From: Cryptomeria japonica
Lineage: Eukaryota; Streptophyta; Pinopsida; Cupressales; Cupressaceae
DNA: 64,000 nucleotides
Reading direction: 5' to 3'
Assembly: GCF_030272615.1 (NCBI RefSeq)
Contig: NC_081410.1
Span: forward strand, 141,259,349-141,323,348
Part shown: one piece after another, positions 1 through 9,327 of the stretch
How positions within the stretch are numbered: the first letter of the stretch is position 1
How the letters are laid out: every line of letters starts with the position of its first letter
Program-made: the position numbers and the translations under genes
Notes under the pieces: generated by a model
The model's input: the letters and a program-made list of their open reading frames with translations, nothing else
What the model was told of the DNA's origin: nothing
The model's database searches: none

Positions 1-359
1 TAATAATAAATCATCTCCATAACGTGTCGTTCTGATCTGGAATAGATATGACTGCCGATGCTTATCCTGGACCTATTTGCCGGTAATAGCAAATATGCAA
101 ACCCGAATAAATAGTTAACCAAATTGCCAAAACCAAGTGATCGAATAATGTCTTTGACATAACCTTGTAGTCTCCAAGTCATTCCAAGTGCCGATGAACA
201 ATATAATCTACCGGTGAACCAAATATCAGTGACTTGCATAAGTCTCTGACTTGTCGGTGAATATAACCAAAGATCTCCAAGTGTTGATAAGTGTTGACAA
301 GCGATGACAAGTGTTGATATCAATGACAAAACCATATCAACATATCCAAAATGCCAACA
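1..359 (-). repeat. 3' LTR of element A (truncated by window edge)
   Basis: The first 359 bases match the right-hand end of the LTR at 14292-15315 base for base apart from scattered substitutions, starting from the shared TAATAATAAATCATCTCC. The element-outer end lies outside the window, so the target-site duplication cannot be checked. The LTR ends at ATGCCAACA and is followed directly by the PPT complement. Confidence 0.92.
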
Positions 360-721
360 ATCTCCCCCTTTGGCATTGATGGCAACACAAGATGGAAAAA
401 CCATCAAAGTGCCAAAACAGAAATGCCAAAAACCAAAAACCAACAATTTCCCAAAATACCGATACGGAGAGTAATCAATCTCTCCAACAATCTCTCCCCA
501 AAGTAACAATCTCTTCCCCAAGGGATAGTGTGTTTTTCCATATCAATCTCTCCCCCTTTGACATCAAATGCCAAAGAAATACAAAACCAAATACAATTAG
601 CTCAAAGAACTTATCACAAAATACCAACTCGATATACCAACTACTCCTCCTAAGAAGTAGCTCTCCTCATCAAAGCCAGAAAAAGATTTCTTTCTATCGG
701 TTGATGACAAACATCAACTGT
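360..721 (-). other. A: 3' untranslated region with PPT and second PPT-like motif
   Basis: Read on the minus strand, the sequence next to the LTR is CCAAAGGGGGAGATTG, a typical copia polypurine tract priming plus-strand DNA synthesis. A second, similar tract (TTGATGTCAAAGGGGGAGA on the minus strand) lies at about 549-572. No gene is seen here; the plus-strand open frame over 392-745 has low-complexity composition and is rejected. Confidence 0.75.
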
Positions 722-1422
722 CTAAGTCTCTACCAGTGGGGGTAGGAATCCAAGTTTCTCTCTGAGATACTCAAATGTTTCCTTAGGAAAAGGCTTTGTA
801 AAAATATTTGCAATCTGCTCTTTAGTATTCACATAAACCAATTTCACTTCTTTTGCTTCAACATTCTCCTTTAGAAAATTGAATTTGATAAAAACATGTT
901 TAGTCTTGGAGTGAAATACTGGGTTCTTAGATATATTAATTGCTACCATATTATCATAGTACATAGTTATATGTTCCTTGCATTTTACCTTTATGTCTTT
1001 CAACATTTGCTTGATCCATAATACCTGTGTACAATTAGTTGCTGCTGCAACATATACTAATTCTGCTATTGATAGACTTGTACAACTCTATTTCTTGCTC
1101 AACCATGAAATTAGTCTACTGCCAAGAAAAAATGTTCCGCCAGTGGTGCTTTTTTTGTCATCCACATCTCCAGCCCAATTAGCATCTATGTATGCACATA
1201 AGTCAAAATTTTCATCTCTAGGATACCATAAACCAAGATTTGTAGTGCCTTGTAGGTATCGAAAAATCTTTTTCACTGCTGATTCATGATTTTTTTTAGG
1301 ATTACTTTGAAATCTTGAAACAATACAAACTGCATTCATAATATCAGGTCTTGTTTGTGTCAAATACAGTAAACCTCCTATCATAGATTTGTATCTAGTC
1401 GGATTAACAGGTGTAGATTCAT
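722..1422 (-). pseudogene. A: RNase H / end of pol
   Basis: This segment encodes the end of RT and the RNase H domain of the copia polyprotein. The connection motif GGLLYLTQTRPDIMNAV and the tail NIFTKPFPKETFEYLREKLG are diagnostic. A single in-frame TAG at about 1085-1087 replaces the CAG found in element E at the same place (SKK-stop-SCT versus SKKQSCT). The reading frame otherwise runs to a stop at 722-724 just after PPLVET. The upstream half of RT resumes at 9328, beyond insertion R. Confidence 0.9.
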
Positions 1423-1427
1423 CCTTC
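1423..1427. repeat. Target-site duplication of R, left copy (CCTTC)
   Basis: CCTTC directly precedes the TG of the left LTR of R, and the same five bases follow its right LTR at 9323-9327. Removing R plus one copy restores the RT reading of element A. Confidence 0.92.
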
Positions 1428-1598
1428 TGTAGCGTCCTAAAATTGCGACACTTGCAATTTCGACTGCATTTGGGTCTTCACGATGGCGACGCAACACTGA
1501 ACCTGAATGGAGACCCCGAAACTTGCTCATGACATCAAAAACTACATTTTTCCAGCACCCTGCTTGATCCCTCCTTGCACCCTGTTGTCCCAGGAGGT

Positions 1599-1688
1599 GG
1601 GACCAGAGCGCCCAGCGCCCTGGTCCTTCAGGATTAGGGCGCCCAGCACCCTGGTCCCCTAGGACCATGGCGCCCAGCGCCCTGGTCC
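1599..1688. repeat. GC-rich 31-bp tandem palindromic repeats in R U3
   Basis: Three units end in CCCTGGTCC at 1626, 1657 and 1688. Each contains a GGCGCCCAGC(G/A)CC core, and GGACC/GGTCC arms let a unit fold on itself. The block lies about 120 bp upstream of the TATA box and recurs in the 3' LTR at about 8232-8321 with a few substitutions. Confidence 0.8.
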
Positions 1689-1810
1689 CTGGCCCTATTT
1701 TGGGCCCGGTCTCCTATGGGACTTCGGGCCTTTATGTTTGCAATTTGGAAAATAACATTTCCTGGTCAGCCTAAGGTCGGGAAAATCAGTCTTTTAACCC
1801 TAATTGGCAA

Positions 1811-1820
1811 GTATATAAAC
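1811..1820 (+). promoter_or_regulatory. R LTR TATA box
   Basis: GTATATAAAC lies in a context without other TATA-like sequence and is conserved in the 3' LTR at about 8444-8453. It is the best candidate for the Pol II promoter of R. The start site is inferred only from the usual 25-35 bp spacing. Confidence 0.65.
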
Positions 1821-2697
1821 TACTTTTCCTCTCTCATTTTGGGGAGGAGGGAAAAAGGCGTGGAAACGATATTCAAACATTCAAGCATTCAAGCATTCAA
1901 GCATTCAAGCATTCCTTCAAGCAATTGATCATTCTAAGTCTCCATTCAAGGCTAGGTGTTGCATTCAAGACAAGGATTCAACCATTGAAGAGGAGATCAC
2001 ATACTACAACATACAACATACAACATACAACATACAACAACATCTATACCTTCGCATATAAGGATACAAACATCCTTACAACAAGGTATTAGTACTTGTT
2101 TTACATTACATTTACAACATTTCTCATTTCTTGGTTAATTCCAAAACCGGGGTTTGACCTAAGGGCAAACCCCTAATCCCTAACCCCCCAATCGTCTTCT
2201 CTTTTCTGTGTGTAGGTTGCAGGTACGCGGCTGAAATTGAAGATCTGGAATCCTTGTGCAGAGACGAACAGATCCCCCTTCGTTTCGCGGATTTTTCAGA
2301 GGACCGTGTGCACGCCGGGCACCATCGTCCCGTCAACTTTTGCTCAAATTTGCAGAACAACACCGTCTCGACATTTTACTGCAAATTCCAGGTCTGCAGC
2401 TTCATATCATATCCCTATCTCAGTTTATAAGTGAATCTTTCTCACTTTCTATGCATTCCTAGCTTAATCATTCTATCCACATTCTTTACAAAAGAGGGTA
2501 TCCTTGCTATGACAACCCTTGAAACTCATATAGAATCCAATCTTGCATTGCTTGGGATTGGATCTTGTGGGTTTCAACCCCTCTTTTGAATGTAAAGTCC
2601 CTCCTAAGTGAAAACCATCAACCCTAATGACTCTCCCTTCTCTCTCCTCGGAGTTGGGGAGGGGAGAACGACTAGGGTTCGATTTTTCCGCTTTACA

Positions 2698-3881
2698 TTT
2701 TGGTGAACCCGACGTGAACATCCTCATTCTAATTATTCATGGTTAGATCTGAAAAATTTGCTTCCTTAATCACATTTCCATGTTTGATCTTTTGCAAATT
2801 TTAGAGGCTAATTGCATAAAAACCCTAAAATTTTCTTTTTAGTAATTAAACTTGTGGAATGTTTAATTGTTAATGCTTGTTTCAGATCTACCCTTCTATT
2901 GCAAATTGTCAATTCATATTTGTGCTTTAATTCTGAAAATTAAGTGGTTAAGTGTCAAAACCCTAATTTTTGAAACCTTCTTGATTTAACCTTTGTCCGA
3001 CAATTTCACTGATCAAAACATCTCCAAATCGGCTGTAACTTTGGATTCCGCAATAAAATCACAGTATCTTTCATCCCTGAAAATTTGGAAAAAAGTTGCG
3101 AGGACCGTGTGCACCCCGAGCGCCGTCGTCCCCAACATTTTTTCTGAAATTTCGGGAGCTAGATCTTACTGTATTTTTCTGCTAAAATCCGGAATTTTGG
3201 CTGATTTTATCAATTTTAACACTTTCAAAATTACAGTCAAAGTTGGTCTAGCGATTGCTTGGATTGAGGCTTCTAATCATTCAAAAATTGTTGAAATTGA
3301 AATTTGTGTCAAAATTGTGTTTCTTACAGTCCTAAATCTGAAAAGTGTGTTATCATTCATTCAAAATTTCAGTGATTCATTCAAGTTTTTGCAATTTGTG
3401 ACTTTTGAAATTAAGTGCTTAATTACAACAACTTTGATTTCCACTTTCAAAATTGAATTTTGCGTGAAATTGAGTCAACTTTCAAATTTCAAAACTTGCA
3501 TTGCTTTTGGTATTCCCTCTAAAATCATAAAATTCAAAATTTTAGTTTCCCTCTCTTTTTCAAAATTCAAATTTTGCATTTTTCGACAATCTTGGTAGGG
3601 TTCAATTTTGAGATTGCAACTTTAATTTGGCCTATCTACAGATCGTAAAATCACTCAATTTTTTCAGGTTAGCTGTAAAATCATCATAACTTTCATCCCT
3701 GCAAATTTCGAAAAAAGTTGCGAGGACCGTGTGCACTCCGAGCGCCACGGTCCCGGACATTTTTTCTGAAATTTCGGGAGATTGTCCTGATTGTATTTAA
3801 TAGCTTAAATCTAGAAGATTGGCTGGTTTTACTGAAATTTGCTACCTCTAAAATTCAAAATCTTCTCTCTCTCTTTAGTGC
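2698..3881 (+). other. R leader: primer site and repeated GTGCAC modules
   Basis: This 1.2-kb untranslated leader runs from the 5' LTR to the gag start. The candidate primer-binding site is TGGTGAACCCGACGTGAACA at about 2700-2720; I cannot assign its tRNA with certainty. Two diverged direct repeats of about 125 bp (about 3050-3175 and 3670-3795) share TTTCATCCCTG, AAAAAAGTTGCGAGGACC, GTGTGCAC and CTGAAATTTCGGGAG. An open frame at 2993-3598 is A/T-skewed and non-conserved in character, so I do not call it a gene. Confidence 0.7.
3719..3782 (+). other. Predicted hairpin around GTGCAC in R leader
   Basis: GGACCGTG (about 3725) and CACGGTCC (about 3747) form a perfect 8-bp inverted repeat closing a 14-nt loop that starts TGCAC. 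The module is the third of four related copies (about 2301, 3103, 3725 and 8926). A role in RNA dimerisation or packaging is inference only. Confidence 0.5.
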
Positions 3882-6800
3882 ATGAGTTTTACAACAATAA
3901 GCCCTACTTACACTATTCTCGTTAGACGAAGCCTTAGAATTAAGTCCTTTCAAGGTTTAATTACTGAGGAGATGGAACCTAATTTGAATGGTCTTTTTAA
4001 CGAGGACATGGGTAATTCCTCTAATCCTCTTAATGATGAAGAAGCTCTCCATGAGGTTTCTGTAGAACAACTTTCAAAATTGGATAACCAATTTGATGAT
4101 TTTCGACAATGGATGTCTCAAGAATACCCTAATAGTCAAGCTCTTCCTTTAATTGAGGGTCTAAAACGTATGCTTCAAAGTGATAAGAATGGAATTGATA
4201 TTTTGCGTGGTATTTCACACATTGTGGATTCAAATGTGATGCCTATGAAAATTTGTGCCGAAACCTTAGGTTATACACAACCTCCTACTCAAGACAATCA
4301 TTCTATTCCTTTGATGACTTCTCTTGCTAGTATACCTACTTTTACATCAAACATAATGACTACTTCAATACAAGACATTCCTCCTATGATCACTAATCAT
4401 GGGGGCAGTCCTTCTTCTTCAATCAACCCTCTTCCTTCATTCAATCTAACTTCTTCATTCATTCCTTCAGTGAGTGTTCCTCTTATATCTCCACAAATGA
4501 ACATGACGCAAGGGGGCAATTTGTTTTCCATTCCTCCTTGTAGTGTTCCCCCTGTCCAATCATCTCCTATGACTAACTACCATAGTGTTCCACCACCTTA
4601 TTCTCTACCTTCTTTCAATAACATAACACCTCCATCACAATCTAACACGTCTAATATGAACTCTTCGACTGAAGCGACCATTAACAATCTTGCACAAACT
4701 GTCTCTTCTTTACAACAACAAATTGCTTCTATGAATCAATCTAAGTTTAGTGTGCCCACATTTGATGTTGCGAGCCCACTTTCTCTTGACATTGTTCGAT
4801 CTATCCCCCCTAAACATGTTGAAATTCCGCATTTGGAGCTTTATAATGTTAAGGGTGATCCTCTAACACATGTTAAGACTTTTCAAACAATATGTACTGA
4901 TTTTGCTTATGACCAAAGGTTGCTTGCAAAACTGTTTACTAGAACATTAAGAGACAAAGCCTTACAATGGTATTGCTCGTTGCCTTCCTATTCTATTACT
5001 TCTTTCGAACAACTTGCAAATGCTTTCATTCAACAATTTCAAAACAATATAAGTCCTAAAGTTACTTTGATTGATTTAATGCATTGTAAACAAGGTGTTA
5101 AAGAGAAAGTGACTGATTTCATTGGTAGATATAAGCATTTGTATGCTCAAATTTCCTTTCCAGTGCCTGACAATGATATTCAAAGAATCTTTATTTCTAA
5201 TTTACAAAAAGACATTAGAGAAAAATTCCTGTTTTCTGAGTTTACTTCTTTCCAACAGTTGTGCGCAACTCTTCACAATTATCAACTGACTGTGAGTCAA
5301 ATGGAACAATCACATCCTATGGCTCCGAGTGATAAGGGTGATAGTAGTCAACAACCATTTGGGAAGTTTAAACCGAACAGAGAGTCCATTAAATTCAATG
5401 AAAACATCATCAACAACAATGTGAATGCAGCATCAGGTGTGTCTCCTATTTCTAAGTTTTTCAAGAAAGAAAGAAAGTTTACTCCTTTGAATGAATCATT
5501 GCATAGTATTATGAATAAGTTATTGGAACAAAATGTGCTTACTCTTCCTCCTATAAGGAAAATTGATCCTGCAAAGATTAATTCACCTTATTTTGATAAC
5601 AAATCTTTTTGTCAATTTCATCATCAACCTGGGCATGATACTGAAAAATGTTTTGCTTTAAAGGGGAAAATTCAAGATTTGATTGATAATAATACTATCT
5701 CTGTTTCTGGAGTGAATGATAAAGGCAATACATCTGTAGCTCCTCCTAACCAAAATCTTCAGATTTTCACTGATCCATTGCCTTCTCATACCTCTAATCC
5801 GATTGATACTACTGATTCCTCTATCTCACCTGATGATCTTGTGTCCATGACTCCGAATGTGATTAACTTTGTGGAGCAGCAGAAAATCCCTAAAGAAATT
5901 TCCATCACCTTTGATTCTAGTGAAACTATCAGGGCACCTGATGGTCCTTTATACATAGTTGCAAAAGTCAAAAATACACCTTGCCGTGGAGTGCTTATTG
6001 ATCCTTCTTGCATGGTTAATGTCATTACGGAAGAATTTCTTTTTACTTTGCAATTGAATCAAGTGATCTATGATGAAACAAATGTGGTTTTGAAACTATT
6101 TGATGCATTTTCTTCTCCTGCAATTGGTTCTATTACATTACCTATTGAGGTCCATAACAAATCCCTTGATGTGGACTTTGCTATTATTCCACCATCCGAA
6201 CAATTTCGTGTGAAGCTAGGCTATCCTTGGCTATCTTCCATGAAAGCTATTGCTTCTCCTATTCACAAGTGTTTGAAATTTCCCCATAATGGTGAAGTTG
6301 TTACTATCAATCATAGTCTCTTTAAACCAGCTGAAAGAACCTCTAGTGTTCCTATTGATTATTTTTGGCCTAAACAATTCCAATCTCTTCCTCCGCGAAG
6401 TGATCATCTTTTCAAATCTTATCAAAGGTGGAAAAAAGATATGATCCTATCTCTAAGTGAACCTAGAACACCCAAACTTGACATTCCTATCGTTCTTGAG
6501 AAGGAAGTTCTTCCTTTGAAAGATAAAACTAATGTCTTTCCTCAAGAAGATTCCCAACCCATCCCTATGGATGTGACTATGTCTATGTCTGATAAACTTC
6601 CTAAAAGTAGACCTATACCTCCTCGTCATGATGGACTTGGTCTCCTTCCTAAACCGAATATTCCTCCCTTATATGGAGCAGTTCCTCCTCCTTCCTTTTA
6701 TAGAGAGAAGAGACCTTCCTCTTCTCCTATTATTCAACCTAAGAGACCACAACCTAAACACCCAAGTGATAAGGATGAGAACATTCCTCCTCCTCAATCT

Positions 6801-7319
6801 TCTCAACTTCCTACTAAGACTAGACGAAATCGTTTTGCACGTGAACGCCGACGAAAGCGTCGTCTTAGAGCTCAGGCAGCTGCCTCTCAAACTTTGCAAT
6901 CCCCAAAAACACCTTCAACAAGCATTATTCCATTTTCTCCTCAGCCGACGATTGAGCCGAAATCTCCTAAACATAAGATGCATGATGGTCTTGATCCTGT
7001 GCGAGTTAAAGATCCTATTTTCATAAATCTTGATGATGATATAGATGAAAATGTTATTCATGATGAAAATGTTACTCCTATTCATTCTGATAGTGAATAT
7101 GAATATGTTGATGTTGATAACCATTTATCTAACACATTTTCTAAAGCACTTATCCTAGCTCCTAGACAAGAACACCGCGGCTTGGGATATGAACATAGCC
7201 CTTGTTTGGATCTTGTGATAGCTCCATCTGCTGTGTTGGATGTTCCTCCTCTAGCGTGTTTCCTACCTTCTCAAAATATTGATCAGCAAGATCGGGGGGT
7301 AGATGACGTGCTAGACTAG
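3882..7319 (+). CDS. R Gag-protease polyprotein (1145 aa), gypsy Tat/Athila-like
   Basis: The single gene of R forms the capsid and supplies a protease-like domain. Residues 1-300 are Ser/Pro-rich. A Retrotrans_gag domain starts near residue 326 (DPLTHVKTFQTIC, later ALQWYCSLP and VTDFIGRYKHLY). A knuckle-like CQFHHQPGHDTEKC lies near 577-590. A retropepsin-like region near 700-810 has VLIDPSCMVNVI, then LGYPWLSSMKAIASPIHKCLKF, the layout seen in Tat/Athila gag-pro proteins. The usual D-[ST]-G-[AS] is D-P-S-C, so protease activity is doubtful. The tail is proline-rich with a basic cluster near 981-1003. The frame has no stop over 3.4 kb. No RT follows. The ATG at 3882 is the first long-frame start after the leader. 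Confidence 0.88.
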   Translation: MSFTTISPTYTILVRRSLRIKSFQGLITEEMEPNLNGLFNEDMGNSSNPLNDEEALHEVSVEQLSKLDNQFDDFRQWMSQEYPNSQALPLIEGLKRMLQSDKNGIDILRGISHIVDSNVMPMKICAETLGYTQPPTQDNHSIPLMTSLASIPTFTSNIMTTSIQDIPPMITNHGGSPSSSINPLPSFNLTSSFIPSVSVPLISPQMNMTQGGNLFSIPPCSVPPVQSSPMTNYHSVPPPYSLPSFNNITPPSQSNTSNMNSSTEATINNLAQTVSSLQQQIASMNQSKFSVPTFDVASPLSLDIVRSIPPKHVEIPHLELYNVKGDPLTHVKTFQTICTDFAYDQRLLAKLFTRTLRDKALQWYCSLPSYSITSFEQLANAFIQQFQNNISPKVTLIDLMHCKQGVKEKVTDFIGRYKHLYAQISFPVPDNDIQRIFISNLQKDIREKFLFSEFTSFQQLCATLHNYQLTVSQMEQSHPMAPSDKGDSSQQPFGKFKPNRESIKFNENIINNNVNAASGVSPISKFFKKERKFTPLNESLHSIMNKLLEQNVLTLPPIRKIDPAKINSPYFDNKSFCQFHHQPGHDTEKCFALKGKIQDLIDNNTISVSGVNDKGNTSVAPPNQNLQIFTDPLPSHTSNPIDTTDSSISPDDLVSMTPNVINFVEQQKIPKEISITFDSSETIRAPDGPLYIVAKVKNTPCRGVLIDPSCMVNVITEEFLFTLQLNQVIYDETNVVLKLFDAFSSPAIGSITLPIEVHNKSLDVDFAIIPPSEQFRVKLGYPWLSSMKAIASPIHKCLKFPHNGEVVTINHSLFKPAERTSSVPIDYFWPKQFQSLPPRSDHLFKSYQRWKKDMILSLSEPRTPKLDIPIVLEKEVLPLKDKTNVFPQEDSQPIPMDVTMSMSDKLPKSRPIPPRHDGLGLLPKPNIPPLYGAVPPPSFYREKRPSSSPIIQPKRPQPKHPSDKDENIPPPQSSQLPTKTRRNRFARERRRKRRLRAQAAASQTLQSPKTPSTSIIPFSPQPTIEPKSPKHKMHDGLDPVRVKDPIFINLDDDIDENVIHDENVTPIHSDSEYEYVDVDNHLSNTFSKALILAPRQEHRGLGYEHSPCLDLVIAPSAVLDVPPLACFLPSQNIDQQDRGVDDVLD

Positions 7320-8060
7320 TTTCATTAGCATAGCAGATTCTCTCCCCCTCTCTTTTGTTACTTCTTCTATATGTTATTCTCATTCTTCTATTTGTTGTCC
7401 TTAGTGTTGTCTACTTGAGGACGATGCAAAGCATTGAGATCTCTTTTGGTCTCTCTCATGTTGACTCAAAAGACACATGTGTTCCCTTCTTCTAGGTGAC
7501 CTTCCTTGATTGGGGAATGAAGAACAATTATGCATACATACATATGATATACATGAATTATCATACATCATACTGACCCCAAGGGAAGCGAAGTCACCTT
7601 GTGCTTTGTGTTTTGTGTCTATTATCCTTGGGCTTATCTCACACTTGGGGGCTAAATCCTTGTGATAACGTGCTCCTTTCTCATTTCTTATATGTATCAC
7701 TACCTTAAAGCAATCACCCTCGGTGAGGCATGTGCGATCGCTTTAACGTAGGGGGGCATACATCCCGTTCATATCTTTTCAAGATACTTGAAAATTTCTT
7801 GGCAAATTTAGCCTTGCCTTGAAAATTTTTGATATCTTTCTTGCATGACTCATAGTGAGGGAACCTTACTACTGACAGTCATGGTTATCCCTCGTGATCT
7901 TCCCTTTTACTTTGTCAATCGAAGTCATAAGATCCTTAGTCCACTGGGGGCTTGGTGTATCTTGCCTCCTTGACGTGGTGAAAGTTTTTCAATGTTGTTT
8001 CCTTGTACTTTACCGGAAGTATGAGCGTACGCTTATACTCCCGCTAAAGCGAGGGCTAAA
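7320..8060 (+). other. R 3' untranslated region
   Basis: No gene is seen between the gag-protease stop and the 3' LTR. The phrase ACTTGAGGACGATGCAAAGC near 7414 resembles the post-coding segment of plant Athila/Tat-type elements (family knowledge). The expected PPT position just before 8061 holds AAAGCGAGGGCTAAA, a weak purine tract. Confidence 0.6.
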
Positions 8061-9322
8061 TGTAGCGTCCTAAAATTGTGACACTTGCAATTTCGACTGC
8101 ATTTGGGTCTTCACGATGGCGACGCAACACTGAACCTGAATGGAGACCCCGAAACTTGCTCATGACATCAAAAACTGCATTTTTCCAGCACCCTGCTTGA
8201 TCCCTCCTTGCACCCTGCTGTCCCGGGAGGTGGGACCAGAGCGCCCAGCGCCCTGGTCCTTCAGGACTAGGGCGCCCAGCGCCCTGGTCCCCCAGGACCA
8301 TGGCGCTCAGTGCCCTAGTCCCTGGCCCTATTTTGGGCCCGGTCTCCTATGGGACTTCGGGCCTTTATGTTTGCAATTTGGAAAATAACATTTCCTGGTC
8401 AGCCTAAGGTCGGGAAAATCAGTCTTTTAACCCTAATTGGCAAGTATATAAACTACTTTTCCTCTCTCATTTTGGGGAGGAGGGAAAAAGGCGTGGAAAC
8501 AATATTCAAACATTCAAGCATTCAAGCATTCAAGCATTCAAGCATTCCTTCAAGCAATTGATCATTCTAAGTCTCCATTCAAGGCTAGGTGTTGCATTCA
8601 AGACAAGGATTCAACCATTGAAGAGGAGATCACATACTACAACATACAACATACAACATACAACAACATCTATACCTTCGCATATAAGGATACAAACATC
8701 CTTACAACAAGGTATTAGTACTTGTTTTACATTACATTTACAACATTTCTCATTTCTTGGTTAATTCCAAAACCGGGGTTTGACCTAAGGGCAAACCCCT
8801 AATCCCTAACCCCCCAATCGTCTTCGCTTTTCTATGTGTAGGTTGCAGTACGCGGCTGAAATTGAAGATCTGGAATCCTTGTGCAGAGATGAACAGATCC
8901 CCCTTCGTTTCGCGGATTTTTCGGAGGACCGTGTGCACGTCGGGCGCCATCGTCCTGTCAACTTTTGCTCAAATTTGTAGAACAGCACCGTCTCGACATT
9001 TTACTGCTAATTCCAGGTCCGCAGCTTCATATCATATCCCTATCTCAGTTTATAAGTGAATCTTTCTCACTTTCTATGCATTCCTAGCTTAATCATTCTA
9101 TCCACATTCTTTACAAAAGAGGGTATCCTTGCTATCACAACCCTTGAAACTCATATAGAATCCAATCTTGCATTGCTTGGGATTGGATCTTGTGGGTTTC
9201 AACCCCTCTTTTGAATGTAAAGTCCCTCCTAAGTGAAAACCATCAACCCTAGTGACTCTCCCTTCTCTCTCCTCGGAGTTGGGGAGGGGAGAACAACTAG
9301 GGTTCGATTTTTCTGCTTTACA
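8061..9322 (+). repeat. R 3' LTR
   Basis: The 1262-bp copy matches 1428-2697 almost exactly, with the same start TGTAGCGTCC, TATA box, GC-rich repeats and end GCTTTACA. It is followed by the second CCTTC at 9323-9327. Confidence 0.94.
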
Positions 9323-9327
9323 CCTTC

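Larger units (their letters stand above)
1428..2697 (+). repeat. R 5' LTR
   Basis: The 1270-bp LTR begins TGTAGCGTCC and ends GCTTTACA. The U3 part holds three GC-rich 31-bp repeats (1599-1688). A TATA box (GTATATAAAC, 1811-1820) predicts transcription start near 1845. Downstream are short tandem repeats of CATTCAAG (about 1878-1914) and CATACAA (about 2010-2040). A GGACCGTGTGCAC module lies at about 2301. The open frames inside the LTR are GC- or repeat-driven and are not genes. Confidence 0.94.
1428..9322 (+). mobile_element. R: gypsy-type, polymerase-less (gag-protease only) LTR retrotransposon
   Basis: This is a complete 7895-bp insertion with long LTRs (1428-2697 and 8061-9322), TG...CA ends and a perfect 5-bp TSD. 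It carries one intact 1145-codon gag-protease gene on the plus strand. No RT, RNase H or integrase sequence is present in the interior, so it must borrow these enzymes in trans. The two LTRs are almost identical by eye; much of the 8-bp length difference lies in a CATACAA-type tandem repeat. With the intact frame this marks it as the youngest large insertion here. The layout fits TR-GAG-type non-autonomous elements described in plants. Confidence 0.93.

Noticed and set aside
1381-1668. Open frames across the GC-rich LTR block of R (also 8056-8301)
   Set aside because: They exist because the 31-bp repeats lack stops; they occur in LTRs on either strand and have no recognisable domain.
2993-3598. 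201-codon open frame in the R leader
   Set aside because: Strong Lys/Phe/Ser/Ile bias from A/T-rich repeats, no domain, and it overlaps the repeated hairpin modules.
1428-9322. R as a pararetroviral (caulimovirid) insertion
   Set aside because: LTR pair, TSD and Tat/Athila-like gag-pro identify an LTR retrotransposon; no movement protein or RT is present.
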